From Isoetes taiwanensis (lineage: Eukaryota > Streptophyta > Lycopodiopsida > Isoetales > Isoetaceae), in the NCBI GenBank assembly GCA_021234155.1, contig JAJEKV010000003.1, forward strand, positions 17,840,386-17,904,385: a DNA stretch of 64,000 nucleotides, in the 5' to 3' direction. The notes beneath the pieces were generated by a model. The model was not told the origin of the DNA. It did no database searches and saw only the letters and a list, made by a program, of their open reading frames with translations. Of the stretch, positions 12,560 through 23,399 are shown piece by piece; position 1 is the stretch's first letter; each line of letters starts with the position of its first letter. The position numbers were made by a program, and so were the translations under genes.

Positions 12560-12885
12560 AATCTGTAACGTCGCAGGGCACGTCGCGTCGCATGCGACGT
12601 ATTGTCAACGGCTACATGCCAGGTCACGTTGCTCGTTGGCAGTACACGTGGCAAATACGTACTGACGTGTCATCCGTTCTGTGATGTCATACGACGTCAC
12701 GTCGCAAACATCAACCTGGCGTGCCACCTGTCGTCCACCTGGCGCGGACGTCCATTTGGCGTGACAGATTTGCCACGTCACGAGACGTCGCGTGCGATGT
12801 CACGTCGCAGACGATGACACCTGTCGTCCACCTGGCGCCGACGTCCACCTGGCGTCACAGATTTGCCGGGTCACGACGTCAAATA
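12560..12885. repeat. ACGTC-rich repeats upstream of the SET gene, possible right subterminal region of the CACTA-like element
   Basis: A dense cluster of ACGTC/GACGT and CCACCTGGCG motifs. One block of about 60 bp (CACCTGTCGTCCACCTGGCG, then GACGTCCA, then ACAGATTTGCC) occurs twice, at about 12727-12775 and 12811-12870. It sits immediately upstream of the SET gene start and mirrors the repeat cluster at 6690-6930 beyond the transposase. This fits transposase-binding subterminal repeats, or a promoter rich in ACGT-core bZIP sites. Confidence 0.6.
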
Positions 12886-13049
12886 CAAAAATATGTAAGA
12901 AGTTTGGCTATGGGCAAAGAATACATACAAAAGTTTACTAGTTTCTCGTTTTGAAAATGTGGAAATATGAGATATGCATGCAAAGGGATGGATGGGATAT
13001 ATTAAAAAGGGTTTTTTGTTATGAACTGTGGTAAAATAAAGGGTTTTTG

Positions 13050-13500
13050 CTTGACCTCAGGATAGCAGATAGCATAACCAATATACATATAGGTGAATCC
13101 CTCGGGGTTGTACCATCTATTACAAGAATTGTACTTGATATATACAAGGAACAGATAGCTCAAAACTTGGTAGATTTGGACGATAGTAGATGGCATATCC
13201 AATCTACATATGGGTGAATCCCCCAGGACTGCAACATCTATTACAAGAATGTACTTGATATATACAAGGAACAAATAGCTCAAAACCTGGTGGATTTGGA
13301 GTTGGTGATAGTAGATGGTATATCCAATCTACATATGGGTGAATCCCCCAGGTTTGCAACATCCATTACAAGAATGTACTTGTATACGTGAACAAATAGC
13401 TCAAAACTTGGAGCTGATGATAGTAGATAGCATATACAATCTATATATAGGTGAGTCCCCCGAGCCTATTACAAGAATCGTACTTGATATATACAGTCTA
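13050..13500. repeat. Four tandem copies of a 115-125 bp unit
   Basis: Each copy carries GATAGTAGATGG(T/C)ATAT, then CATATGGGTGAATCCCCCAGG, ATTACAAGAATGTACTTG and AAATAGCTCAAAAC. Copies start near 13060, 13182, 13306 and 13418; the last is partial. No coding potential that I recognise. Confidence 0.85.
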
Positions 13501-13564
13501 GATTAGTTGCAAGAGGTTGTGAATTCACTTGACATGGAAGAGTTTCGTGCATCTTAGAGAAAGA

Positions 13565-13670
13565 CAAGTATGTTCCATTCGCAAGCGAATATGACAAATG
13601 CCGGAAAGAGAAGTATGCTCCATTCGCAAGCGAATATGACAAATGCAGGAAAGAGAAGTATGCTTCGTTC
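13565..13670. repeat. Short tandem repeat, unit about 54 bp
   Basis: Two nearly identical units containing CCATTCGCAAGCGAATATG and a partial third. The core CATTCGCAAGCGAATATG is itself close to palindromic. Confidence 0.85.
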
Positions 13671-14428
13671 GCTTGCTAACAAAGCAAATGATATGAGAGC
13701 TGGGAGTTGAGGGAAAGTAAGAAGCTATGCAGATGTATTGTGTTTTGTTTTATGTGGTTTGTTGTAAATTGGAAAACTGTAATTTATAATGTACTTCTTT
13801 ATTGTATTGTGAATAAAACATAATTTTTTTTAACGTTTTGTTCTATCAAGGTTTTATAATCAAGACACTGATTCTGGGGCATCAATTTGGGATATATTCT
13901 AAGGAAAACTACCAAAATACCTCTATGAGTTTATGTAATTACCAATATACCTCTATAAGTTTTAAAATTACCAAAATGCCCTTGGCTCAAATAAATACAT
14001 TATATAAAATGCCCTTCCTTATACACGAATTTCTCAATAAACATTTTGATTCAACAAAGGGATTACAAAAGTTACAACCATCACTAAATTGGGGCCCTAC
14101 AACTGTGAGCATTGTGTGCCTTCCTGAATGGGAAAATCTATCTCTACTTTTTAGTTTCATTCCATGACACCAGGAAAAAAGTATCGATTCTTGAATGGGA
14201 AAGTCTATCTCTACCTTTCAATTTCATTGCAGACCTTTGCTCGCAGCCGACATGTGCTTCTGGCCGGAATCCATGCCAAAGTTGTGTGAAAATGTCGCAA
14301 ATGCTTCCAGCCATATCCATAACCAGAGCCTCCACAAAGTTTTTTTTGGCAAGATTTTGTGAATGTGGTGTTGGTGTATTTGGTATTTGATACATATTAG
14401 TGTAGGGGCATTTTTGATAAATCAATTG

Positions 14429-14472
14429 TATATACAAGAAATTTATCGCGGCGGCGCCGCGAACATCTCTTT
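14429..14472. repeat. CG-rich palindrome with conserved flanks
   Basis: GCGGCGGCGCCGC palindrome with left flank TACAAGAAATTTATCGC and right flank GAACATCTCTTTA. Near-identical motifs occur at 47952-48003 and, reversed, at 53005-53050, with a shortened form at about 43930-43955. Confidence 0.75.
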
Positions 14473-14749
14473 AGTTCCAAATTTGTGACATCGAATTTAA
14501 TATGAATCCCTGATAAAAATACTCAACAACGCAAAAATTGTTGCTGATCCTGGCAAGTGAAAAACATGAATGACTTCACCGTGGCAAAGTGTAAAGCAAA
14601 TAATGGTTCATAACAATAGCCTTCTCTACCATAGGTACATCTGTTACATGTTTTAATTATACAAAAGTGGACTCTTCACTATAAAGTTAGAACATCTTTG
14701 TATTCTCTCTCAAATGTGTTTTAAGTCAAATTCCAAAGGATTGCAACAT

Positions 14750-14950
14750 CGACAATGATGTATTTACTTAAATGTAGATGTCGCCGTGAAATTGAAATGG
14801 TATATTGTTCCTTTATCCTTTCAAAAAGCTCATTCACAATCAACGTCATCATCCAGGCAATGCAATGATGTATTTACTTAAATGTAGATATCCGCGTGAA
14901 ATGGTATATTGTTCCTTTATCCTTTTAAAAGGCTCGTTTACAATCCCTGT
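14750..14950. repeat. Tandem duplication of about 100-110 bp inside the MULE
   Basis: The block running from GATGTATTTACTTAAATGTA through GGTATATTGTTCCTTTATCC to AAAAGCTC is present twice in tandem. A third partial copy lies at about 16905-16955. Confidence 0.8.
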
Positions 14951-15164
14951 TGAAGTTAAAAACACCCAGGCACAAATAAAATTACTTTTACTCTCTAGAT
15001 TGTTTGCAAACGGCTAAAAATGGCCTGCAAGTCTCTGATTTGGGGCCGATTAGGACTGGAACGGACGGCCAGTCCACAATTCTGGCTCTAATTCGTATAT
15101 TTTACAGATAAATTGCAGAATTTTTACAATCGAATCCAGCACTTGTTGTTCTTGGCAGCACAGG

Positions 15165-15479
15165 GGAATTCCTTGTGCTCATGCAATAGAAGCTATATTA
15201 TGGTTGAAGCGAAAACCACAAGAATTTGCTCACACAGGTTATTCTCTAAAATCATGGTGTGATGCTTATGAGGGTGCCATTTTTCCCTTTGAAGATGTGT
15301 TAGCAGAGGAGGAAGTGGATATGAAACCTCCGGCAACACGTAAACCACCAGGAAGGCCAAAGAAGAAGCGGATCCGTACAGAAGATCGTTTCAGAGAATG
15401 GCGTCCATTCAGATGCTCACGATGTGGGCAGTATGCACGACATAATCGCAAAAGCTGCAGGAATTCAATTGCTGAATAA
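15165..15479 (+). pseudogene. C-terminal part of a MuDR-type MULE transposase
   Basis: An open frame of just over 100 codons ending TAA at 15477-15479. It begins with GIPCAHAIEAILW, the C-x-H half of the SWIM zinc finger of MuDR transposases. A W-x(n)-Y segment follows (SWCDAYEGAIFPF), then the basic PPGRPKKKRI motif, then a zinc-knuckle-like cluster (CSRCGQYARHNRKSC). This order is typical of the C-terminus of plant MULE transposases, which cut and integrate Mutator-like elements. The catalytic DDE part expected upstream (14.0-15.1 kb) was not recognised, so this is a remnant or the last exon of a heavily spliced gene. It lies centrally in the MULE and reads towards its right end. Confidence 0.8.
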
Positions 15480-17651
15480 GGTATGTCCTTGTTTTTCTGT
15501 ACTTAATTATTGGCTTCATCTTGTGTATTTTACCACAGTTATGGGCAGGCACTTGAGGTTGGACTTCCAGAGCCAGAGTTGATTTTTTATCTCAACATTC
15601 CACCAGAGGTAGTTTACTTCCTGATTTCTTGAGATCTTGTTGCCCACTTGGTGGTACTCCACATCTTTTAGCTTCAAGTGATGCCAAGTTTTTTTAGATC
15701 TCGCAAACACAAGACTTGGCATGCAATATTACATAGTATGTATTCATTTTGAAAATCAATCCCCACAGGTACTCATGAAATGAGTTGGGTAATCCTGTAC
15801 CAGTCCGTTTAAGTCTTTAACAGAGGCTTCAAAGGATTTGTTTAGATTCTATGGCTACCAATTACCTTTGTTAGATCTGAAACTTCACTTGGATGTGTTG
15901 CCAATAAATCCCTCAAACATGCAACTGGATTTGGCCACTAGAGCAGGTTAGATTTCTGCTATCATACTGTGTGATGCACACCCGCTGTCATCTGTATCAC
16001 AACTTGGTCTATTCTGGATCGTTTTGTTCTTCTGAATCACCTTGAATTATAATATACTCTATTATCTCTTATCTGTTCGACAGAACAACCGTATTTCACT
16101 GCCTTTTTCCCTTTTAATTTCTCATATTATTCACTCGATTTTGTGTATACAGGGTTACCGTTGCTCAAGCCTTAGGATGCTCTGCCCCCGATCGCTTGCA
16201 TGTCGAAGCATAACACAGAGCTTCCAAGACGTAATGCCAGAGTGTTGCAAGCCTTTGTTAGAAACAGATTTATCCTTCCCAAAAGATTGAAGGCAAAAGA
16301 GTAACGAACAAATGCTTCGGATAGTATACCAGACTAAACCTTTTAGCTCTCTATAGATTACAGGATGAGCATCACGCCCATTAAAGCTATCATAGATCTC
16401 AACAAACATCCAGCCATGTTCTTCCGACAGACAGAAGCTCCGGATATGGGCTTTTCTGCTTTTGCAAATCTGGCAAGCGTTGTTCTGCTGAATCAAAAGT
16501 CTCCAATATTGGCTAAGAAATAAAAAGGCCCGTAGATTGATGTGGAGAAGAAATTGGTGAATCCAGCATTGAGTGAATGTAACAGAATGAGAATGAGAAT
16601 GAACAAATCGGGAAATCCTTCATCAAGAGGTAGAGGCCAGACATGAATCAAAATCGAAATACCCAAAAAAGGAGGAGTGAAGATCAGATCATATGGACCG
16701 ATTTTTTGCGCCATTTTCTCCCAATCGACGACCTGATGCAAGAAATAAAGTGGTGTGTCTCGGAATCTTTTGCTTGAGGAAGCCATCTGGAAATAGTCGG
16801 CCTACGGCCCCAAAACTTGAGCTCCTAAAGCTTTGGAGCACTGGACTTAGAGTTACCGGAGCCGGGGCCAGGCATTTACAATTTTTTCTAGCTTGCAGCA
16901 GTGAAATGGTATATTGTTCCTTTATCCTTTGAAAAAGCTCGTTTACATTCAATGAACAGAGACGGAAAAAAAACGGCAGAGATGAGCTTTTGAGCTTTCT
17001 CCCTTCAAAAGCCATGCTAGGTTCAAAAGCATGCTAGACCATGTCGGATTTGAGCTCAACAGAGCCTAGCGAGGGCATATTGCTCTTCCATGGACGGAAT
17101 TGGCAAAATCAGAGCTGCATTGCAAGAATCAAACCCTCGCAGAGGGGCTTTGCTCCAGTTGCTCTGCCAGACGTGGCCATGTAGATCCTTTCGTCCAATG
17201 CTTCCGGAAGTTTAAAAGTACTTAAAGCTATGCATATCTCCCTCGGATTTTGCCGCAATGCAGTGTTCAGATTCGAGCCAAGCGTATTTGAAGAAACAAC
17301 AGCGGCAGCGGCAGTGAAAGAAGCAATATGCTGTGCCGATGCGAGAATGATCGCTGAGGCAGGCGGACGATTGAAGCAAAGGAAGCCCAAAGAAAGCCCT
17401 CTAGATTTTTCTCCGATACAATCGAAGAACACATGGGGGTGGATGTAAAAAAAAATTAAACACATTTTATTGACGACGGGGAGAAAATACATTTTTTTTT
17501 AGGCGGACAGAAAAAAGGAGAATGCTTTATATATGTTTAGATATGGACTATGCATAGGGGCATTTTGGTAATTTTAGAACTCATACGAGCATTTTAGTAA
17601 TTACATAAACTCATATCATAGGGGTATATTGATATTTTTCCTTATATTCTA

Positions 17652-18368
17652 TTGTATATGCCATTATCTAAGGGCCAGGAATGAATATCAATAAGGTAAA
17701 AGTCTTAGCCAAAAAGGTGAAATCCCGTCTAATTAGACAAATCAATTAAAGAGATGACGAAGGTTGATCCTGAACTTTCAGTACCCATCTCCATCTGTTA
17801 ATACTCCATAAATGGTGTATTGGGAGCTCCCGGTATTTGTTGCATCCACAAAAATAATTATGCAAAGCTTGCCGGCAAAGGCATAACCTACAGAGCAACA
17901 ACTTACAGTTGACACACAGAGAAGGTTGCACGTGCTCTTTTTCACTTCGAATTTCAGTTTCGGTAGGAAAATGTTGTGTTATATAGGCCTAGATGTTCAA
18001 AGTATCGCAAATTTAATTCATCTCAAATGCAATCTCACATGGCCATACCTGTACATGATGGTCAATCATAGTGGGTTACAATGGTCTGGTTATTTTATGG
18101 CTAGTGCTATTGTGCACTGCTTACGTGTATTGGCAATGCCCAAATTGTCAAAAATTTCAAAGAATATGGGCAATACGATCATATAGCTATAACACCCATA
18201 CTGTACCACTCATCTTCGTCGGAGATCTTAACACTTACGCGCGTCAAACATGGAAATGTCCCCTACTCGTCTTCACCAAATGTAGTCTTTTTCCCTGAGA
18301 ATATGGAAAAAAGAATAATAATTTAAAAAAAGAACAAGGGCATACAGACAACACTACAACAAGGCTGT
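17652..18368. other. Intergenic, nothing recognised
   Basis: AT-rich sequence between the MULE and the nucleolin stop codon. It presumably holds the nucleolin 3' UTR near 18300-18368. No conserved frame was seen. Confidence 0.6.
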
Positions 18369-21300
18369 CTAGCTTTTACCTGTGCCTCCAACAAGACTGA
18401 CATTTTGTCTACCACCACCACGTCCACCAAAGCGACCACCTCGTCCACCTACAATTCGATCCCAAATCAGATGCTGGAGAAAGAAACAAACTGTGGCAAA
18501 TTAACATAATACCTCTATCACCACCTCTACCTCCTCTGCCACCACTTCTTGCCCCACTGTCACCACCACGACCTCCAAAACGACCACCACCACGGCCACC
18601 ACCTCCACGAGAACCCCCATCAGAATCAGCTTTATCCACGACCAACCAACGACCATTTAGCTCTGCACCATTTTTCTCAAGAGCACTCTCAACAGCATCT
18701 TGGTTCTTGAAACAGATATATGCAAATCTATCAAAAATAAGGGTTAGAAGCAACGTACATAATGCACAGCAACAATAAGCCTTGCCAAGAGCCTTACCCT
18801 TTAATATTACCAGTTTCCCTGTCAGTAGGAAGACGAACATTGTCAACAGGACCACAATCTCCAAAGAACTCCGTAAGTGCGTTTCGTATCTGTGACATTT
18901 GATACTACCTAAATAAGTACATGAATAACAACAGATGCGAGAAAACAATGCAAAACCGCTTACGTTGTCTTCACTGTCAAACTTCTCAAAACCTTTAACA
19001 AAAACTGTCTTTTCACTTCCCATCCGGGGAGTGCTGAAAAACGCCATGTCTTAGTAAACACTTAAAACACCATGAACAAACTAAACAGATTTTCCTACCC
19101 TGGCGATTTCCATTCTCCAGCAGGCGAACCCCACTCCCTCTTTGTGTTACTGGCAGGTGTACCAGTTCTGTCTCTTTCTTTTGCAAGGTCACAAAATATC
19201 TCTCTATTCTCAAGTGATTGTCCGGACTTTTGTAGAGCCTAGAAATGGAAAATATAGATGGATAAATATGGAAATTTCTCTTCATCTAATTGACAACTTC
19301 CAACCTTTTGTGCAGCTTGTTCGGTAGAGAACTCCACATGACCAAAACCACGGAATTTTCCAGTTTCATCTCGAGCAAGCCTTACAGAAATTACTTCACC
19401 GGCGTCCTTGAAAAAATCAGCACTGAGGTTCCATAAGCATTAGTATGAAGAAAAGATGTTTTGAGAAAAACATTAAATGATAGCAAATTGAATGTGAACT
19501 CACACTACGTCCTCATCACAGGCCCATGCCAAGTTTTTGACAAAAATGGTTTTGCTACCACCTTGAGTAGCTGCCTGAGGAGTCTTGGGCAGAGCTTGCT
19601 TTTGTTGTTCAACTTGTTTTTCAGGTTTTATTGTTTGGCCATTTCCGGAAATAGGCTTTGAATTTGGCACCTGCAAAAGTTAATCTAATTGTTAGTATAA
19701 TTGTTAAGCAATCAAGCGCCCAAAGTTATACTTGCCTCATCCTCGCTTTCACTTTCACTGTCACTCTCACTCTCACTCTCGCTCTCGCTTGAACTCTGAG
19801 CCTTGGACTTAGGTGCCTGAGGTTTAGCTGTTGTCTGGGCTTTTCGTGTCTGAGTCTTTGGCGCCTAAACATAACAATGATTCAGCACAGAATGGTCCCA
19901 GAAAAGCTGTCAATTGTCTTGATTTCTTACCTCCTCTTCATCACTGTCTTCGTCATCACTATCACTAGTGTCTGAATCCACCTTGGTTGACTTGGCCTGT
20001 GCTTTAAGCTGTAAAAACGGAATGCTAAAGTTATTCCTTGTCTTTTTATATGTGAAAGTAGACATGAAATCCCATACCTGTGGCACCTGCTGCTTCTTTT
20101 GGCCATTTTGTGATTTAGCTACCTGCTACCAACATGCAAAACTACCACCAATTTAATATATGAACCAGCTGATGTTTCAGGTCCTGAATATAACCTGTTT
20201 AGTATCTTCTTCATCTTCACTTTCATCACTATCACTTTCATCATCACTGTCATCATCGCTTTCAGCAGCTTTCTTTCCAGCAGAGACAGGCAACTTTGTA
20301 GAAGGCTTCGCCTTTGTTTCCTGTTAAGTTATTTTTTGAAGAAAATTAGGAAATCCACCAGAAATGCAAATTAAAAAAAGCTAATGGAAAACACATTAAC
20401 CTAAATCTAAATACTTAACCAAGAAAACAAAGACACCAGGAAACTTTTCAGGCAGTAAAAATAAAAATGTAAAGAACTAAATGACCACCCATAACATCTT
20501 TGAAAAATGCCAAGCATGCCTGCTCCTACAGTCTACTTCTCAAAGGTAGAAAGAATATACCTCCTCACTGCTTTCATCGCTGTCACTTTCTGTTTCGCCC
20601 TTAACAGATGCTTTGGGAGGAACCTTCACTGAAGCCTTTGTGGTGGGCTGCAATTATTACAACATGCAACAAATAAAGGATATGGCAAATGGACCAAAAC
20701 ATTATTATTAAATTCCCTCTAATACTGTTGCTAACAGCACAGATTGAGCCAATATAAATATCACGATGAGATTACCTTATCATCATCTGAATCTTCTTCT
20801 GAACTGGAAGAAGATTCATCTTTGATCTTCTTGCCTTGTACTGCAGGCTTTGCTGCTGGCTACACAAATTGACGATGAATTACTGCATATTCCCAGCATT
20901 ACAAATACTAGCAAAACGAGCTATACCTCATCATCTGAGCTCTCATCTGAATCTTCTTCTGAGCTTTCTGCCATCTTTGAATCTTTAGAAATAGCAGCTT
21001 GCACCTTGGCAGGGGGTTTCACTGCAGGCTACACAAATTCATGGTACATAAGATGCGCTCGTTGACAGAAATTGAAAGAGAAGATGAAAAGCAATACCTC
21101 ATCATCTGAGCTGCCCTCTGAATCTTCTTCTGAACTTGCCTTTACAGGTGCCTTGGCCGGAGCTTTTGCACTAGGTTTTGTGGCAGGCTGTACAAATTCA
21201 AGGGTATAATACAATAAGGACAATTTGGGGTTCAAAAACCATAACAGTGAATGCCTTTACCTCGTCATCACTATCATCAGAATCACTTTCATCAGAACTA

Positions 21301-21986
21301 TCTGCCATTTTTACATCCTTAGAAATAGCAGCTTTGGCTGGAACCTTGACGTTGACTTTCTCGTCCTATTTTGAAGACAGAAAGCAAGGATTAAGGCACC
21401 ACTTCGCTAGATAGTTAAAATACGGAAGAGTTCTTCGGTTTCTAACTTCTAAAATGTTCAGAAGAGAATAATATATTTCTTACTTCAGAAGACTCATCCG
21501 AATCATCGCTACTGCTTTCTTTCTTCACTATTGGCTTTTTGGATTTCTTGGTTCCATTGACCTGGTGACAGTTTGGGTAAGAATAGTCTTTTTATTGATG
21601 CAGCCCATTACAGATTAATAACAAAGAATACCTCTTTCACACCATTTACTTGCGACTTCTCAATTTTCTTCGCAGGTTGAACTACTTTTCCAGGCACTGC
21701 ATCCTGCTTTATTGTTTTCACTTTCTTAGGTGCAGGGTCAACTGATGAGTCTTCTGCAAGTTGTCTTTTATCTGATGCATAATTAGACACTTAGTTACCA
21801 AGATTGCATACCTGAACAAAAAAAATAACAAAAACAAAATATTACTTCTCTTCTTGCCGGAGACATCTTCAGTGATAGCCTTGACAACCTGCAGCATATA
21901 AGTGTACAATAGAAACATTAAGCGACACCAAAGCAGAAAAACAAAAACAGCCATACCTCTACGGTATTTTTCTTTGATTTCCCCAT
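18369..21986 (-). CDS. NUC1: Nucleolin-like protein (two RRMs, acidic N-terminus, RGG tail)
   Basis: Hand-built model of 20 exons, 672 residues. ATG is at 21986 (MGKSKKNTVE) and TAG at 18369. Exons: 21957-21986, 21846-21888, 21632-21771, 21484-21561, 21261-21365, 21098-21187, 20927-21028, 20776-20859, 20561-20647, 20195-20320, 20078-20122, 19931-20008, 19736-19864, 19504-19670, 19305-19422, 19099-19238, 18964-19033, 18798-18889, 18513-18727, 18369-18448. Residues 1-380 alternate Lys/Ala/Pro blocks with Ser/Asp/Glu runs. RRM1 (about 419-475) has KTIFVKNL and KFRGFGHVEF; RRM2 (about 529-600) has KTVFVKGF and GFAYICF; an RGG-rich tail follows. Nucleolins act in the nucleolus in rDNA transcription and pre-rRNA processing. 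All reading phases agree, so the gene looks intact. Intron 13 uses a GC donor. Confidence 0.92.
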
Positions 21987-22049
21987 TCGAAATTACAAAC
22001 GAGTTCCTCAGGCTAATGATAAAAAAACAGACTGAGAAAGAAGAAACAA

Positions 22050-22175
22050 CGACGAGATAAACCCTAACGAGTGTCGGACTTCCTATGGCAAGGGGAATGC
22101 CCGACCTAACCTGCCGAAAATAACACAGGGGAGAGAATATATGATCGGTTTTAGGTCGGGCTTAGGGTTTATCAG
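22050..22175. promoter_or_regulatory. Teloboxes in the nucleolin upstream region
   Basis: AAACCCTAA at about 22057-22065 and its complement TTAGGGTTT at about 22163-22171 lie 70 and 180 bp upstream of the nucleolin ATG. Teloboxes are common in promoters of plant ribosomal-protein and nucleolar genes, where they help coordinate expression in dividing cells. Whether these sites are bound here is inference. The sequence between them includes a CCCGACCTAA / TTAGGTCGGG inverted pair. Confidence 0.65.
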
Positions 22176-22499
22176 TTGGTCGGCGAAGGGATACCGGGTC
22201 CCTGATTCTCTTAATGGAAATTAACAATAGCGAAATGCATACGCGTCTGACCTTTGTCCTCTTCCTTCCTTTGTGTACAACAATACATTCAAGTTTCGTA
22301 ATGCACACCTAGGCAGAATTACTGTCTTTTTCTGCATATTTTACCCCGCGCAATTCTCTCTCCGCCTGTGTATAGCGGCGCCGCCAATATTTTGTGGCTA
22401 TGGCGGACTATGGCGGAGCAACTGACCTTCAAATCTTCTGGCGACCTTCCTTCAAATCTCTTCGTCTGAAGCGCTGCTGCCGGATGTTTGAAGGAGAGC

Positions 22500-22690
22500 A
22501 GCGTGAATAGTCAGAGATCTAGCCGGAATAGCTTCTTCATGAATAGCCTCTCCATGAATAGCCAGAGATCTAGCCGGAATAGCTGAATAGCGACAGATCT
22601 AGCCGAAATAGCTTGAAGCGGAGCAAATTCATTGAGGAAAGCCAGAGAGCCAGAATAGCCGGAGATCTCTTTGTTTCGGAGATCTCTTCA
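22500..22690. repeat. Degenerate short repeats (AGATCTAGCCGGAATAGC)
   Basis: Three copies of AGATCTAGCCG(G/A)AATAGC at about 22517, 22567 and 22595, interspersed with CATGAATAGCC and further GCCGGAGATCTC variants. No coding signal. Confidence 0.75.
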
Positions 22691-22987
22691 TTTAGTAAGT
22701 TTTGTTTCTTTCTGTGACGTTTCATGCCCTTATGTTCCTGCATTTTTCCCTGTTGTGCATGCATCAAAAGCTCCGATAGGGATGAAAGAAGCATTGCGGC
22801 CATGATAGAAGCATAGATCTAGAGCAGAGATGTCATTTCTGAAGCATTCCGGCCTCCAAATCAAAGCTCTGACAGCCCAGTTTCCTCAGGCATAGCCATT
22901 GAAGGGAAAATTTGTGCCATAGCCATTCAAGTTTCTCTGTTCAGCATATTTTTCCTGTTCGTAATTCTGCCAGGTGTGCATTACGTA

Positions 22988-23132
22988 AGGGAATCTACTG
23001 TCCTCAGGTATCCCCCTCTGAATATTCCTCGGCGGAGCCACCAGCCTCGGCGGAGCACTCGCGGCGCCGCCTCAGCTGGCGGCGCCGCCTCGGAAATTCC
23101 TCGGCGGAATACCCTCGGGGCGTAGATTCCCT
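22988..23132. mobile_element. 145-bp hAT-type MITE
   Basis: Inverted ends AGGGAATCTAC / GTAGATTCCCT with partial inner symmetry (several CCTCGGCGGA repeats, two GGCGGCGCCGCCTC-like blocks). The flanking 8-bp duplication ATTACGTA is perfect at 22980-22987 and 23133-23140. Size, ends and duplication length fit a non-autonomous hAT miniature element. It is much more GC-rich than its surroundings. Confidence 0.8.
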
Positions 23133-23136
23133 ATTA

Positions 23137-23328
23137 CGTAAAGTTAGGGTGGAGAATATTTCGCCATATTTCAAGCAATCTTAAAACAAATAATCTGCCG
23201 CAGCTCACTTCCTCTCCTCTGATGCTGGCTTCCTCTCCTCCGACGCTGGCTGATAATGGATTAATCAAAGTTTTGTGGCTACGACGGCGCCATGTGGCAG
23301 GAAATATTCTCCCCCCCAAACTTTACGT
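23137..23328. repeat. MITE-like inverted repeat of about 190 bp
   Basis: ACGTAAAGTTAGGGTGGAGA at the left matches, in inverted orientation, ACGTAAAGTTTGGGGGGAGA at the right; both continue into AATATTTC. No clear target duplication was found. Its left end abuts the hAT MITE at 22988-23132. Confidence 0.6.
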
Positions 23329-23399
23329 GAGAAAATGGGCGCCCGCAGGCCCTCTAACTAATAGCAACCTCCATTTAGTAAGAAATGAAATATTATGTG

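Larger units (their letters stand above)
13902..17642 (+). mobile_element. Mutator-like element (MULE), 3.74 kb
   Basis: The first and last 80 or so bp are inverted repeats beginning AGGAAAA and containing GAGTTTATGTAATTAC and AAAATTACCAAAATGCCC in opposite orientation at the other end (17560-17642). The element is flanked by a perfect 9-bp duplication TATATTCTA at 13893-13901 and 17643-17651; 9-bp duplications with long inverted ends mark Mutator-like elements. It carries the tail of a MuDR transposase at 15165-15479. Much of the rest has no open frame, so the element is probably no longer autonomous. A CG-rich palindrome lies at about 14445-14462, and a segment with GGTATATTGTTCCTTTATCC is present three times (near 14800, 14900 and 16905). 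Confidence 0.85.

Noticed and set aside
18345-18362. CACTACAACAAG, resembling a CACTA transposon end
   Set aside because: It lies just past the nucleolin stop codon, has no inverted partner and shows no target duplication.
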